A stretch of DNA of 44,657 nucleotides. It comes from Kitasatospora griseola. GTDB lineage: Bacteria; Actinomycetota; Actinomycetes; Streptomycetales; Streptomycetaceae. Every line of letters starts with the position of its first letter. Within the stretch, counting starts at the first letter, position 1. The position numbers and the translations under genes were made by a program. The DNA lies in the NCBI RefSeq assembly GCF_014648555.1, contig NZ_BMRI01000045.1:562-45218 (forward strand), read 5' to 3'. The notes beneath the pieces were generated by a model. It made no database searches, was not told the DNA's origin, and saw only the letters and a list, made by a program, of their open reading frames with translations. Positions 20,554 to 29,010 of this stretch are shown in pieces.

Positions 20554-21347
20554 GGCGTCTCCTTGGGGGCCGATGGGCCTGCCGCTACCAGGTGCCTGTC
20601 ACCGATCTGGCTTGCAAGGCGTTCACTGTAGCCTGCACCGTCCTCCCCCGAACCGTCCGTATTTCGGTCATCGTCGAAACCCCCTGCCCCTCACAGGGGC
20701 GTACGCCCGGCGTGATTCCCGGATCGCGCGCCGGGCGGCAATCGGCCCGATCGACCCGCTCGAAAGGGACGGCGCAGCACAGCCCCCCGTTCCAGGACCA
20801 CCCTGCGCCGGCCGCGCCCACCCGCTGGTCCGGGGCCTGCCCCGCCCCGCGGCCGACGCCGGGCGGGAGCGGCGGCCACGGGTGGTGCCACTGGGATTTC
20901 GGCGGGGCAGCGGGGTGGCGAGAAATCCGCTGCGGCGCCGTCCGGGCGGAATCCGGGAATCATTTCCCCAGCGACTGCTGCTGTCGGCGGTGGAATTGTG
21001 CATTGCGGTGTCCGCGAGTCCACTGAAGGGGAAGGGCGACAATGACGGTGGCTGCGTGAATCCACCTCATTCCGAAGGGAATGTTGCCGCCGTCATATGA
21101 CGCCTCCCGGGATGCGGGCCGGGGCACGCGGGGGCCGGCCGGACGGCGGGACGGCGGTCGCGGGAAGCCCGTGCCGTCCACCACGTCCGTCCGCCGCACT
21201 GTGCGCCTCGCGGTTGGTCCCGGCCGCCGTCGCTGGGGGCGCTCGCGCTGCCCGGCAACCCGATCGGCAGGCTTCGAAGGGGCCGACACGTCAGATTGTG
21301 ACTAAAGGTAGTTCATCGCACACCGAGTGTGAACATATCGTGCGCGC
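20554..21347. other. Long divergent non-coding region
   Basis: About 790 bp separate the minus-strand dehydrogenase from the plus-strand Gly-rich protein. I found no convincing gene. A 28-codon minus-strand frame ends at 20585 with a G-rich stretch before its ATG, but its codon choice is atypical. Small palindromes are seen: GGTG-5-CACC (20591-20603), CATTCC-4-GGAATG (21068-21083), and CACAC-3-GTGTG (21319-21331). The last lies 17 nt before the Gly-rich gene start. Two divergent promoters are expected here. Confidence 0.5.
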
Positions 21348-22490
21348 ATGAGACAACTACACCCCACCGTGCGTGCAGCGTGCGCCGTTGCCCTGAGTTC
21401 CGGCCTGGTCCTCGCCGCCCCCGCAGCCTGTACTGCTCGGGCCCTCCCGTCGGTGGTGCGAGCCCCCGACGGAACGCTGTTCCTCACCTTCACCGGCACT
21501 CCCCAGTCCGTCACGGTGCCCGAGGACGTGTGTCAGGTGGAGGTGACCGCCTTCGGCGGCGCCGGCGGCGACGCGGTCTACGGGTCGCCCGGCGGCCTGG
21601 GCGGCGAGGTCCTCGCAACGCTGGACGTCCACAGCGGGCAGGTACTGACCGTGAACGTCGCCGGCGCCGGAAGCGGCGGCAGCCTCACCGACGGCAGCCC
21701 GCCGCACGGCGGATACGGCGGCGGCGGGCAGGGCGGCGCGTACAACGACACCCCGGCGCCCGGCAACGGCGCCACTGCGGCCGGCGGCGGCGGGGCGACG
21801 ACCGTCGCCCTCGACGGCGGCACGGTCATCGTCGCGGGCGGCGGAGGCGGCGGAGCCGGCAGCTTCAGCAACAGCGGCACCGGCCGCGGCGGCGACGGCG
21901 GTCAGAGCGGCGAGCCCGGCGAGACACCCCCCACCCCGGGGGCCGGCCACGGCGGCGCATCGGGCGGCGACGGCGGCAGCGGCGGGGCCGGCGGCACCCC
22001 GGCGTTCCCCGGGGACCAACCGGGCGTGGCCGGCGGCCCCGCGAACGGCATGATCGGCGGAGACGGCGCGCTCAACGTCGGCGACCCCCACATGGGCACC
22101 GGCGGAGGCGGCGGAGGCGGCGCCCACGGCGGCGGCGCGGGCGGCTCCTCCACCGCCGGCACACTCGACGGCGGCGGCGGAGGCGGCGGCTCCAGCCTCG
22201 GCCCCGCCGGGGCCCAGTTCACCACCGGCATCCGCAGCGGCGACGGCGAGGTCCAGCTCCAGTGGACACCCTGCGGCCCCAGCCCCAGCCCGACGCCGAG
22301 CCCCACCACTCCCCAGCCCACTCCCACCGGCGAAGTCCCCACCACCCCCGAACCGACCGGCCACCCGACCGCCCCCACCCTCCCCGCCACCGGCGCCCCC
22401 ACCACCGGCGCCCTGGCCGCGATCGCCGCCCTGACCGCCGCCACCGGCGCCGCCCTGCTCCGCCTCGGCCGGGCCCGCCGCAGACACTGA
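21348..22490 (+). CDS. Secreted Gly-rich protein with LPATG sorting-like tail
   Basis: A 380-aa predicted cell-surface protein. A short basic start and hydrophobic stretch (about residues 9-26) form a signal peptide. Residues about 65-305 are extremely Gly-rich, with runs of GGGGGG, resembling eukaryotic-like Gly-rich (ALK-type) domains found in Streptomyces secreted proteins. A Pro/Thr-rich spacer leads to LPATG at residues 345-349, then a hydrophobic segment and the basic end RARRRH: the layout of a sortase substrate. Two conserved cysteines flank the Gly-rich body. It is unlikely to take part in biosynthesis. No good ribosome binding site is visible, and the start may be slightly misplaced. 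Confidence 0.8.
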   Translation: MRQLHPTVRAACAVALSSGLVLAAPAACTARALPSVVRAPDGTLFLTFTGTPQSVTVPEDVCQVEVTAFGGAGGDAVYGSPGGLGGEVLATLDVHSGQVLTVNVAGAGSGGSLTDGSPPHGGYGGGGQGGAYNDTPAPGNGATAAGGGGATTVALDGGTVIVAGGGGGGAGSFSNSGTGRGGDGGQSGEPGETPPTPGAGHGGASGGDGGSGGAGGTPAFPGDQPGVAGGPANGMIGGDGALNVGDPHMGTGGGGGGGAHGGGAGGSSTAGTLDGGGGGGGSSLGPAGAQFTTGIRSGDGEVQLQWTPCGPSPSPTPSPTTPQPTPTGEVPTTPEPTGHPTAPTLPATGAPTTGALAAIAALTAATGAALLRLGRARRRH

Positions 22491-22637
22491 GCCCGGCCTG
22501 GACACCTGCACCCGCGGTCGGACCCGGAGCTGGAGACGCCGATCCGGGAGAAGAAGATCGACTACCGGAACTGATCCGTGCTCACCTGGCCGGGCCCAGA
22601 CGGTCCGACACCGGGGATCGGCGCCCGATGTGCGAAC

Positions 22638-22667
22638 GGGTCCGGAGCGGCGAGCCGCTCCGGACCC
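22638..22667. terminator. Bidirectional hairpin terminator
   Basis: A perfect 13-bp stem pairs GGGTCCGGAGCGG (22638-22650) with CCGCTCCGGACCC (22655-22667) around a CGAG loop. It lies between the convergent ends of the Gly-rich protein and the SnoaL-like gene, 13 nt past the latter's stop. Confidence 0.8.
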
Positions 22668-22680
22668 GGGTGGGTGCGGG

Positions 22681-23043
22681 TCAGGCCCACCAGTCGCGGG
22701 CGCCGCCCTCGTCGGCGCCGCACTGGCGCCAGATCTTGCCGTCGCGCAGCACGTAGACGCCGAAGGTCACGACCGTCTCGCCGCGGACGATCATGGTTCC
22801 GCGCATCATGGTGGTGTCGTCGGTCTGGATGTACTCGTTCATGTCGACGTACTTGAGGTCGAGTTCCCAGTACTTGGCGAGCAGCGCGCGGATCTCGGTG
22901 CGGCCGGTGACGGTGCCGGTGAAGCGGATCCACTGGGCTTCGGGGTGGTAGAGCTCGACCAGGCCGTCGAGGTCCCGCTCGGCGGTGCACCGGACCATCT
23001 CGGCGAAGACGGGGTGCAGGGTGATTTCGGGCTCGGTGCTCAT
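22681..23043 (-). CDS. SnoaL/NTF2-like protein
   Basis: A 120-aa single-domain protein of the cone-shaped NTF2 fold: HPVFAEMVRCTAERDLDGLVELYHPEAQW at the start matches the typical helix-then-strand pattern (key: DLDGLVELYHPEA), and the end has YVLRDGKIWRQ. The family includes polyketide cyclases, ketosteroid isomerases and many uncharacterised pathway helpers. The ATG overlaps the stop of the adenylate-forming enzyme (ATGA), so the two are coupled and probably work on the same intermediate. It is the last gene before the terminator. Precise function unknown. Confidence 0.8.
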   Translation of the reverse strand: MSTEPEITLHPVFAEMVRCTAERDLDGLVELYHPEAQWIRFTGTVTGRTEIRALLAKYWELDLKYVDMNEYIQTDDTTMMRGTMIVRGETVVTFGVYVLRDGKIWRQCGADEGGARDWWA

Positions 23044-24578
23044 GACAGTGCTCCTCCGGTGTTGTCGGTGACGTCCGCAGCGGACGGTGCGGCGGTGGCC
23101 GCGAACCAGGTCTGGATCTCGCGTTTGACGACCTTTCCGAGCGCGTTGCGCGGCAGCGCGTCGGCCAGCAGCACCGTCCCGGGGATCTCGTGGGCGGCGA
23201 GCCGGCCGACCGCGTGGGCGGCGAGGGCGGCGAGCAGGCGGGCCGGGTCGTCGGTGGCATCGGCCATGGGCACCACCGCGGCGGCCACTCCGGTCGGGGT
23301 GCCGACGACGGCCACGTCGGCGACCGCCTCGTGCTCGAAGACGGCCGACTCGACCTGCAGGGTCGACACCAGTCCGTCAGGGGTCTCGATGGCGTCGGAC
23401 TCGCGGTCGAACAGGTACAGCTCGCCGTCCTCGTCGACGTGCCCGAGGTCGCCGGTGTCGCACCAGCCGCCGGCCGGGACGCCCTCGCTCTCGGGGCCTT
23501 CGTCGACCCGGACCCGGGGCGGTGCGCCCTCGGAGCGCAGCCAGATCCGGCCCACCTCGCCGGTGGGCAGTTCGGCGCCGCGCGCGTCGGTGATCAGTAC
23601 GTGGGTGCCGGGGGCGGGCCGGCCGACCGACATCGGGCGCTTCGGGTCGAAGGTCCCGATGGTGACGGCGGGTTTGGCCTGGCTCGCCGAGTAGGCGCCG
23701 ACGACCTTGGCCCGCGGCATCATGTCCAGCAGGGCGGCGGCCAGCGCCGGGTGCAGGAACGCGGAGGCGGTGGCGACGGTGGTCACCGAGGTCAGGTCGT
23801 GGCGGCGGTGCACGCCGTCGCGGACCATCAGCACGGCGAGGTGCGGGGTCATCATGATGGTGCTCGCCGCGTGGCGTTCGATCAGCGCCGCCATGCGTTC
23901 GGCGTCGCCGGGCGGGGCGAGGGCGAGCGTCGTCGGCGTCGCGTTGAGCACCATGGAGACGGTGGTCGCGCTGGCGGTGATGCCGAGGCCGACGGAGGCC
24001 ACCATGGGCGCGGGCTCGTCGTGGGCCATCACGGACGGGGGTCCGCCGGCCGTCGCCAGGTTCTGGTGCGACACGACGACCGCGCGGGCCAGGCCGGTGG
24101 TGCCCGAGGAGTACACGATCTCGGCGTCGTCGTCCGGCCGGTGGGCCAGGTCCACGGGCTCGTCGCCGGCCACGGTCAGCTCGTCGAGCGGGCGGATCCA
24201 GTCGACGGCCCCGGTCGTGGGCGGGGGGATCCGGCCGTGCACGATGCCGGCCATCCCGCACTGGCGGGCGCGCCGTTCCAGTTCGGCGACCGGGATGTCG
24301 GCGGGCAGGTGGACGACGGTGCCGCCGGCCTTGAGGACGCCGAGGTAGGCGACCGCGTAGTCGGACCAGTCCAGGTCGCCGAAGAAGATGCCGATGCGGG
24401 TGCCCCGCGGGGTGCCGGCGGCGAGCAGGCCGCGGGCCAGGGCCTCGGACTGCCGGTCCCAGTCCCCGTAGAGCAGGTCCGGGCGGCCGTCGATGATGAG
24501 CGCGGTGCGCCGGGGGTGGAGCGCGGCGTGCGAGCGCAGTTGGGTGGTCAGGTAGGAGAACGTCCGTTCATTGGCCAT
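23040..24578 (-). CDS. Adenylate-forming enzyme with degenerate A5 motif
   Basis: A 512-aa ANL-superfamily protein. YSSGTTGLARAVVV is the A3 loop, with the usual PKG replaced by ARA. A5 reads GAYSASQAKPA, where active members have YGxTE, so the conserved Thr and Glu are lost. A7 (GWCDTGDLGHVDEDG) and the A10 lysine (NALGKVVKREI) are kept. It may adenylate an unusual substrate, work poorly, or have another role. In leinamycin clusters a free-standing adenylation protein loads the starter amino acid; whether this is its counterpart is uncertain, as no PCP is adjacent. The ATG has GAGGAA upstream. It is coupled to the SnoaL-like gene. Confidence 0.82.
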   Translation of the reverse strand: MANERTFSYLTTQLRSHAALHPRRTALIIDGRPDLLYGDWDRQSEALARGLLAAGTPRGTRIGIFFGDLDWSDYAVAYLGVLKAGGTVVHLPADIPVAELERRARQCGMAGIVHGRIPPPTTGAVDWIRPLDELTVAGDEPVDLAHRPDDDAEIVYSSGTTGLARAVVVSHQNLATAGGPPSVMAHDEPAPMVASVGLGITASATTVSMVLNATPTTLALAPPGDAERMAALIERHAASTIMMTPHLAVLMVRDGVHRRHDLTSVTTVATASAFLHPALAAALLDMMPRAKVVGAYSASQAKPAVTIGTFDPKRPMSVGRPAPGTHVLITDARGAELPTGEVGRIWLRSEGAPPRVRVDEGPESEGVPAGGWCDTGDLGHVDEDGELYLFDRESDAIETPDGLVSTLQVESAVFEHEAVADVAVVGTPTGVAAAVVPMADATDDPARLLAALAAHAVGRLAAHEIPGTVLLADALPRNALGKVVKREIQTWFAATAAPSAADVTDNTGGALS

Positions 24579-24725
24579 CGGGGGTTCCTCACGGTGGGTG
24601 TCGCAGCAGCCGGAGACGGTTTCCGCTCGGGGCACGCGTGACCGTCCGCGCGGCCCGGACCGGCGCGGCCACGACGTGGCGTGCACGGGTCCGGGACGGC
24701 GGCGGGCACCTCGTGCCGGTCGCCC

Positions 24726-25454
24726 TCAGACGATCTGGAAGGCGACGCAGCTGCGACCCCCGAAGCAGGGAGCCGCGGAGGCGAGGAGGTGGTTGAGGAT
24801 GAACCGCGCGCGCTCGGCCGGCGGGTCCTCGCTCAGTGCCTCCAGGTACCGGTGGTGGGCCGCGAGCGAACGGACGGCGCGCTCGCGGGCCTCGTCGTCG
24901 ACGGCCACCGCGTGGGTGGGCCGCGGGGATCCCGCGATCGCCACGCGCTTCGGCCGCCAGGGCTCCAGCCCCTCGTCGGACAGCTCCGGGTGGATCCAGC
25001 GGTTGCCCGCGTCGGCGATCGCGTCCAGAGCCGCCCGGCCGACCGCACCGTGGTCGGGGCTGTTCCACGCACCCGACGCCCAGGTGTCGTGGTGGTTGAA
25101 GGTGATCACCAGGTCGGGTCGGTGGCGACGGATGCCACGGGCGAGATCACGGCGCAGGTCCGGGCCGTAGACGATCGTCCCGTCGCGGTGGCCGTCGAGG
25201 AACTCGACCTCGTGGACGCCGAGTTCCACGGCCGCCTTGCGTTGTTCCGCCTCGCGCAGCGGCCCGCACTCGGCCGGCGCGAGGTCGGCTATGCCGGCCT
25301 CGCCGCGGGTGACGAGCAGGTAGGACACCTCGCGTCCCTGGGCGGTCCATTGGGCCACCGCGGGTCCGGCTCCGAACTCGATGTCGTCCGGGTGGGCGAC
25401 GATCGCGAGCGCACGGGTCCAGTCGTCGGGGAATTCCTGCAATGAGTCGGCCAT
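24726..25454 (-). CDS. PIG-L (LmbE-like) zinc deacetylase
   Basis: A 242-aa metal-dependent amidase. AIVAHPDDIEFG carries the zinc-binding His-Asp-Asp, TRGEAGI and the later NHHDTWASGAWNSPDHGAVG supply the remaining family motifs and third ligand. Relatives include mycothiol enzymes MshB and Mca and antibiotic deacetylases. Near a sulfur-installing PKS, hydrolysis of a mycothiol conjugate (Mca-like detoxification) or removal of an N-acyl mask are both plausible (inference). The ATG follows GGAAGGG, and the gene starts 27 nt after the MFS exporter, suggesting a shared transcript. Confidence 0.87.
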   Translation of the reverse strand: MADSLQEFPDDWTRALAIVAHPDDIEFGAGPAVAQWTAQGREVSYLLVTRGEAGIADLAPAECGPLREAEQRKAAVELGVHEVEFLDGHRDGTIVYGPDLRRDLARGIRRHRPDLVITFNHHDTWASGAWNSPDHGAVGRAALDAIADAGNRWIHPELSDEGLEPWRPKRVAIAGSPRPTHAVAVDDEARERAVRSLAAHHRYLEALSEDPPAERARFILNHLLASAAPCFGGRSCVAFQIV

Positions 25455-25481
25455 GAGCCCTTCCAGGTGAGTCGCGGGCGG

Positions 25482-26909
25482 TCAGGCCGTGTCGGCCTGC
25501 CGGGGAATGCGGATGATCAGGGTGGCGATCAGCAGTGCGACGGCCATGACGCCGGCGCAGGAGAGGAACGCGACGGTGTAGCCGTGCGTGGCCTCCAGGC
25601 CGCCGGCCGCCTGCGTCACCGTGGTCAGCACGGCGAGCCCGACGGAGCCGCCGACCAGGATCGAGGTCTGGAACAGCCCGGACACGGCGCCCGCGTCGGC
25701 GGGCGGGATCCCGGTGGTGGCCGCCGTGGTCGCCGGCATCATGGTCAGGCCCAGGCCGATGCCGGACAGGATCGTCGGGCCCAGCACCGTGCTGACGAAG
25801 GTGCCCGAGTCGGCGGCGAGGCCGAGCCACCCCATGCCGAGGCCGAGGCTGAGCAGGCCGAGCGTGAGCATCTGCTTCATCCCGACCTTGCCGATCGTCT
25901 TCATGCAGATCTGGGCGAAGACCAGCAGCGTGCCGATCAGCGGCAGGTAGGCGAGGCCGGTCTGCAGGGCGTTGAACCCGAGGATCTTCTGCAGGTACAG
26001 GGTGACGAAGAAGAAGTAGCTCATCTGCGTCACGCCGAACAGCATCATGATGAGCAGCGCGGCGTTGGTGTTGCGCAGCTTGAAGATGCGCAGCGGGACG
26101 ACGGGGTGGACCTGCTTGCGCTCGACGACGCCGAAGACGACCAGCAGGGCGGCGGCGATGACGAGGAAGCCGCCGCGCATCGGCGAGGTCCAGGAGTCCT
26201 CGGTGTCGAGGAACGCGAAGACGGTCAGCAGCATCGCCGCGGTGACCGTCACCGCGCCGGCCACGTCGAGGCTGGGCCGCTCCTCGGCGCGGCTCTCCTT
26301 GATGGTCCGGCCGCCGAGCACGACGACCAGGAGACCGATCGGGACGGCGATGAAGAAGCTGATCTCCCAGCCCGGGCCGGAGGTCAGCAGACCGCCGATG
26401 AGCAGGCCGAACAGTGCGCCGGCGGCGCTGGCGCTGCCCCACAGGGCGAGTGCCCGCTGCCGCGAGGGGCCCTCCGCGAAGGAGGTGATGATCAGTGCGA
26501 GGACGACGGGAGCGGTCAGTGCGCCGCCCGCGCCCTGCACGGCCCGCGCGATCACCATCACCGTCGGGTCGGGGCTCAACCCGCAGACGACGGACGCCAG
26601 CGAGAACAGCGTGACGCCGACGACGAGGATCCGGCGCCGGCCGAACACGTCGCCGATCCGGCCGCCGAGCAGCAGCAGACCGCCGTAGAGCAGGCCGTAG
26701 GCGTTGACCACCCATGGCAGGCCGGAGTCGGTGAAGCCGAGGTCGCGCTGGATGTACGGCAGCGCGACGTTGGCGATGGTCTGGTCGACCTGGATGAGCA
26801 GCTCGGCCGTCAGCAGGGTGACGAGGATCAGCTTCGCCACGAGCGAGTCGGAGCCCGACGCGGGGTTTTCCTCGGAGGCCGACTGCTTGTCGGCAGACCC
26901 GATGGACAT
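25482..26909 (-). CDS. MFS drug exporter, DHA2 (14-TM) type
   Basis: A 475-aa integral membrane protein with about 14 hydrophobic segments. The motif A loop is GGRIGDVFGRRR, and LIQVDQTIANVALPYIQRDL in TM1 is typical of the DHA2 (QacA/EmrB) antiporters; motif C-type Gly/Pro pattern SASAAGALFGLLIGG lies in TM5. It should export the pathway product using the proton gradient and give self-resistance. ATG 26909 has AGGAG at the right spacing; an in-frame start at 26933 lacks one. It heads a small operon with the PIG-L deacetylase. Leinamycin clusters also carry an MFS exporter. Confidence 0.92.
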   Translation of the reverse strand: MSIGSADKQSASEENPASGSDSLVAKLILVTLLTAELLIQVDQTIANVALPYIQRDLGFTDSGLPWVVNAYGLLYGGLLLLGGRIGDVFGRRRILVVGVTLFSLASVVCGLSPDPTVMVIARAVQGAGGALTAPVVLALIITSFAEGPSRQRALALWGSASAAGALFGLLIGGLLTSGPGWEISFFIAVPIGLLVVVLGGRTIKESRAEERPSLDVAGAVTVTAAMLLTVFAFLDTEDSWTSPMRGGFLVIAAALLVVFGVVERKQVHPVVPLRIFKLRNTNAALLIMMLFGVTQMSYFFFVTLYLQKILGFNALQTGLAYLPLIGTLLVFAQICMKTIGKVGMKQMLTLGLLSLGLGMGWLGLAADSGTFVSTVLGPTILSGIGLGLTMMPATTAATTGIPPADAGAVSGLFQTSILVGGSVGLAVLTTVTQAAGGLEATHGYTVAFLSCAGVMAVALLIATLIIRIPRQADTA

Positions 26910-27035
26910 GGATCTCCTGATCGTTGTGCGCACCGCCGCTCCGGCGAACCCGGACGAGCCAAGGCTAGGGAGGGCGGGCGGGACGGGATGCTCACTTCAG
27001 CGCATCCCAGGGCAACTGATCGGAGACTTCCAACG

Positions 27036-27086
27036 GAAGGGGGCGCGGGACCACGGCGCTTCGTGCCATGGCCCCGCGCCCCCTTC
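27036..27086 (-). terminator. Long stem-loop, second hairpin after the DUF3224 gene
   Basis: A perfect 14-bp outer stem pairs GAAGGGGGCGCGGG (27036-27049) with CCCGCGCCCCCTTC (27073-27086); the 23-nt inside folds further as CCA/TGG and GGC/GCC pairs. It lies between the DUF3224 stop and the MFS start and would end minus-strand transcription. Confidence 0.75.
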
Positions 27087-27122
27087 GGACGCGCCTGGGC
27101 ACGTCGGGGTACCGCAAAGCCC

Positions 27123-27143
27123 TCGGTGCCGCGTCGGCACCGA
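27123..27143 (-). terminator. Hairpin directly after the DUF3224 stop
   Basis: TCGGTGCCG (27123-27131) pairs perfectly with CGGCACCGA (27135-27143) around a 3-nt loop, 6 nt past the stop of the DUF3224 gene. With the larger hairpin 36 nt further on it forms a tandem terminator that isolates the MFS operon. Confidence 0.75.
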
Positions 27144-27149
27144 AGAGGA

Positions 27150-27542
27150 CTAGAGGGTGTAGTCGACCGTGTACTCGGCCGTGGTGGCGTCCACCGACTT
27201 CACCGAGCCGGTGCCGGAGAGGCCGGCCAGCCCGTCCGTCGCGGAGCCCTCGACGATCGTCCAGGTCTCGGCGGCGGCGCTGGTGAAGGTGCCCTCGATC
27301 CGGGCGACGAAAGTCCCCTTGCGGTCTCCGATGGCGCCCTCGAAGCGCTGCAGGCCGACGTAGGTCGCGGATCCGTCGGCGCCGTAGACCATGAGGTACT
27401 CGAGGATGCCCTGGCCGTCGAAGTCCCCGGTGAAGACGTTCTCGACCGACGCGCGGGTCAGCGTGGCCGAGCCCTCCTCCTTGTGGTACGGGTTCTCGTT
27501 CCACGACTTGGTCGTGTACGTCCCAGTTGCTCGGGTGGCCAT
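27150..27542 (-). CDS. DUF3224-family protein (first copy)
   Basis: A 130-aa small beta-barrel protein of the DUF3224 family (allene-oxide-cyclase-like fold). Visible family pattern: GTYTTKSWNENPY at the start, VENVFTGDFDG, TYVGLQRFEGAIGDRKGTFV and GLAGLSGTGSV at the end. Cytoplasmic, no signal peptide. Function is not established; members are common in Streptomyces as stress- or ligand-responsive proteins. A second, more diverged copy lies at 29011-29421, with the P450 between. The upstream operator motif is shared with the P450 promoter, so the two are probably co-regulated. Tandem terminators follow it. Confidence 0.85.
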   Translation of the reverse strand: MATRATGTYTTKSWNENPYHKEEGSATLTRASVENVFTGDFDGQGILEYLMVYGADGSATYVGLQRFEGAIGDRKGTFVARIEGTFTSAAAETWTIVEGSATDGLAGLSGTGSVKSVDATTAEYTVDYTL

Positions 27543-27608
27543 GGTGCGGTGTTCCTCTCGATCCAGACGATCGGCCGCAAAACCGTGCCAACGGCCGAAT
27601 ATGACGCC

Positions 27609-27656
27609 GTGTCAGGATAGCGTCCGCCCGGCTCTGGCATGCTCACTATTGAGCAA
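27609..27656 (-). promoter_or_regulatory. Operator plus promoter-like element before DUF3224 (copy B)
   Basis: On the minus strand the box TGCTCAATAGTGAGCAT (27655-27639) is an inverted repeat, followed after about 19 nt by TATCCTGACAC (27619-27609), 67 nt before the DUF3224 start. The same two elements at nearly the same spacing precede the P450. TATCCT may be the -10, putting the palindrome at the -35. Confidence 0.6.
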
Positions 27657-27674
27657 CGAATCAAGGACGCTGGG

Positions 27675-28865
27675 TCACCACTCGACGGGCAGCGACCGCG
27701 GGGCGCGGATGATCATGTCCGACTTCCACTGCACCTCGCCGCCGATCCGCAGCTCCGGCATCCCCGCCAGCAGGGCCTTCATCGCCTCCTGCAGCTCCAC
27801 CCGGGCCAGGTACGCGCCGAGGCAGTGGTGGGCGCCCTGGCCGAACACCATGTGGCGGTTGTCCTCGCGGTCGAGGACCAGCTCGCCCGGGTTCTCGAAC
27901 GCGAGCCGGTCGCGGTTGACGGCGCTGGTGTCGACGATCACCGGCTCGCCCGCGCGCACCAGCAGGTCGCCCACCTGGATGTCCTCGGTGGCGTAGCGCG
28001 GGGAGATCCCGTTCGCGGCGAACGGCACGAAGCGCAGCAGCTCCTCCACCGCCGACGGGACCAGCTCGGGGTCCTCGCACAGCCGCGTCCACAGCTCGCG
28101 CTGACTCTGCAGCAGGTAGACGAAGTTCGAGATCTCGCTCGCCGTGGTCTCGAACCCGCCGATCAGGGTCGCTATGCAGAGCTGGATGAGCTCGGGCTCG
28201 CTGAGGCGGTCGTGGGCGTCGCGGGCCTCGATCAGGGCGCCCATCAGGTCGTCCTGCGGGGCCTGCCGGCGCTCCCGGACGAGGTCCGTGAAGTACTGGT
28301 GCAGGTCCATGAAGCTCTTCATGCACTCTTCGTCGGTCATCTCGTTGGTCGACAGCGCCGCGTCGCACCAGGTCCGCAGCTGCGCGCGGTCGGCCTCCGG
28401 CACGCCGAGCAGCTGGCAGATCACCGTGATCGGGATGGGCAGCGCGTAGGAGTTCACCAGCTCGGCGCGCGGGCCGGCCGCCTTCATCTCCGCGACGAGC
28501 TTCGCGGCCACCTCGCCGATCCAGGCCCGGATCGACTCGACGCGGCGCGGCGTGAACGCCTTGCCCACCAGCGTCCGCACCCGCGTGTGGTCCGGCGCGT
28601 CCATGGTGAGGATGCTCTCCGGCACCGGCCGCGGCGTCATCCGGGGCTCGTCGCGCTGGAGCGCCATCGCCCGGGAGAACCGGCGGTCGGTCAGCACGAT
28701 CCGCGCGTCGGAGTAGCGCGTGACCAGCCAGGCGGGCTCGCCGAACGGCAGCTGGACGCGGATCGGCTCCCCGTCGTCGAGCAGCTTGTCGTACGCGGCG
28801 GAGAGCTCGATGCCCACACCGCCGGCGAAGGGGTAGGAAACCGGTTCCTGCTGTTCGGTGCTCAT
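27675..28865 (-). CDS. Cytochrome P450
   Basis: A 396-aa soluble class I P450. The haem loop FGQGAHHCLG has the thiolate cysteine, the K-helix ExxR is EELLR, and the I-helix reads IGGFETTAS, where the acid-alcohol pair is Glu-Thr instead of the common Asp-Thr. It needs ferredoxin and reductase from elsewhere. It should tailor the polyketide, by hydroxylation or epoxidation; leinamycin clusters encode P450s for such steps (LnmA, LnmZ). ATG 28865 is chosen; an in-frame GTG six codons upstream is also possible, as neither has a strong ribosome binding site. It is divergent from the second DUF3224 gene. Confidence 0.92.
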   Translation of the reverse strand: MSTEQQEPVSYPFAGGVGIELSAAYDKLLDDGEPIRVQLPFGEPAWLVTRYSDARIVLTDRRFSRAMALQRDEPRMTPRPVPESILTMDAPDHTRVRTLVGKAFTPRRVESIRAWIGEVAAKLVAEMKAAGPRAELVNSYALPIPITVICQLLGVPEADRAQLRTWCDAALSTNEMTDEECMKSFMDLHQYFTDLVRERRQAPQDDLMGALIEARDAHDRLSEPELIQLCIATLIGGFETTASEISNFVYLLQSQRELWTRLCEDPELVPSAVEELLRFVPFAANGISPRYATEDIQVGDLLVRAGEPVIVDTSAVNRDRLAFENPGELVLDREDNRHMVFGQGAHHCLGAYLARVELQEAMKALLAGMPELRIGGEVQWKSDMIIRAPRSLPVEW

Positions 28866-28929
28866 GTCGATGCCCACTTTCACCCTTTGTCCGGGAAGCA
28901 GCCTTGCCCGCGCCGACCGGCGTGACGAG

Positions 28930-28978
28930 GTGTCAGGGTATGGGCCCGGGTGGCGGGTTCATGCTCAATCCGGAGCAT
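28930..28978 (-). promoter_or_regulatory. Operator plus promoter-like element before the P450 (copy A)
   Basis: The palindrome ATGCTC-6-GAGCAT occupies 28961-28978, and TACCCTGACAC (minus strand, 28940-28930) follows after about 20 nt, 65 nt before the P450 start. The 17-mer core TGCTCAATnnnGAGCAT matches the box before the first DUF3224 gene. The palindrome also sits about 33 nt upstream of the divergent DUF3224 start and could control both directions. Confidence 0.6.
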
Positions 28979-29010
28979 CGGGGCCGGAAATCCGTCTGGA
29001 TACTGCCCCC

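Noticed and set aside
20585..20821. Small minus-strand frame ending 31 nt before the dehydrogenase
   Set aside because: Rare codons (ATA, AGA, AGG) and no similarity; only its last 28 codons follow a plausible G-rich stretch, too weak to call a gene or leader peptide.
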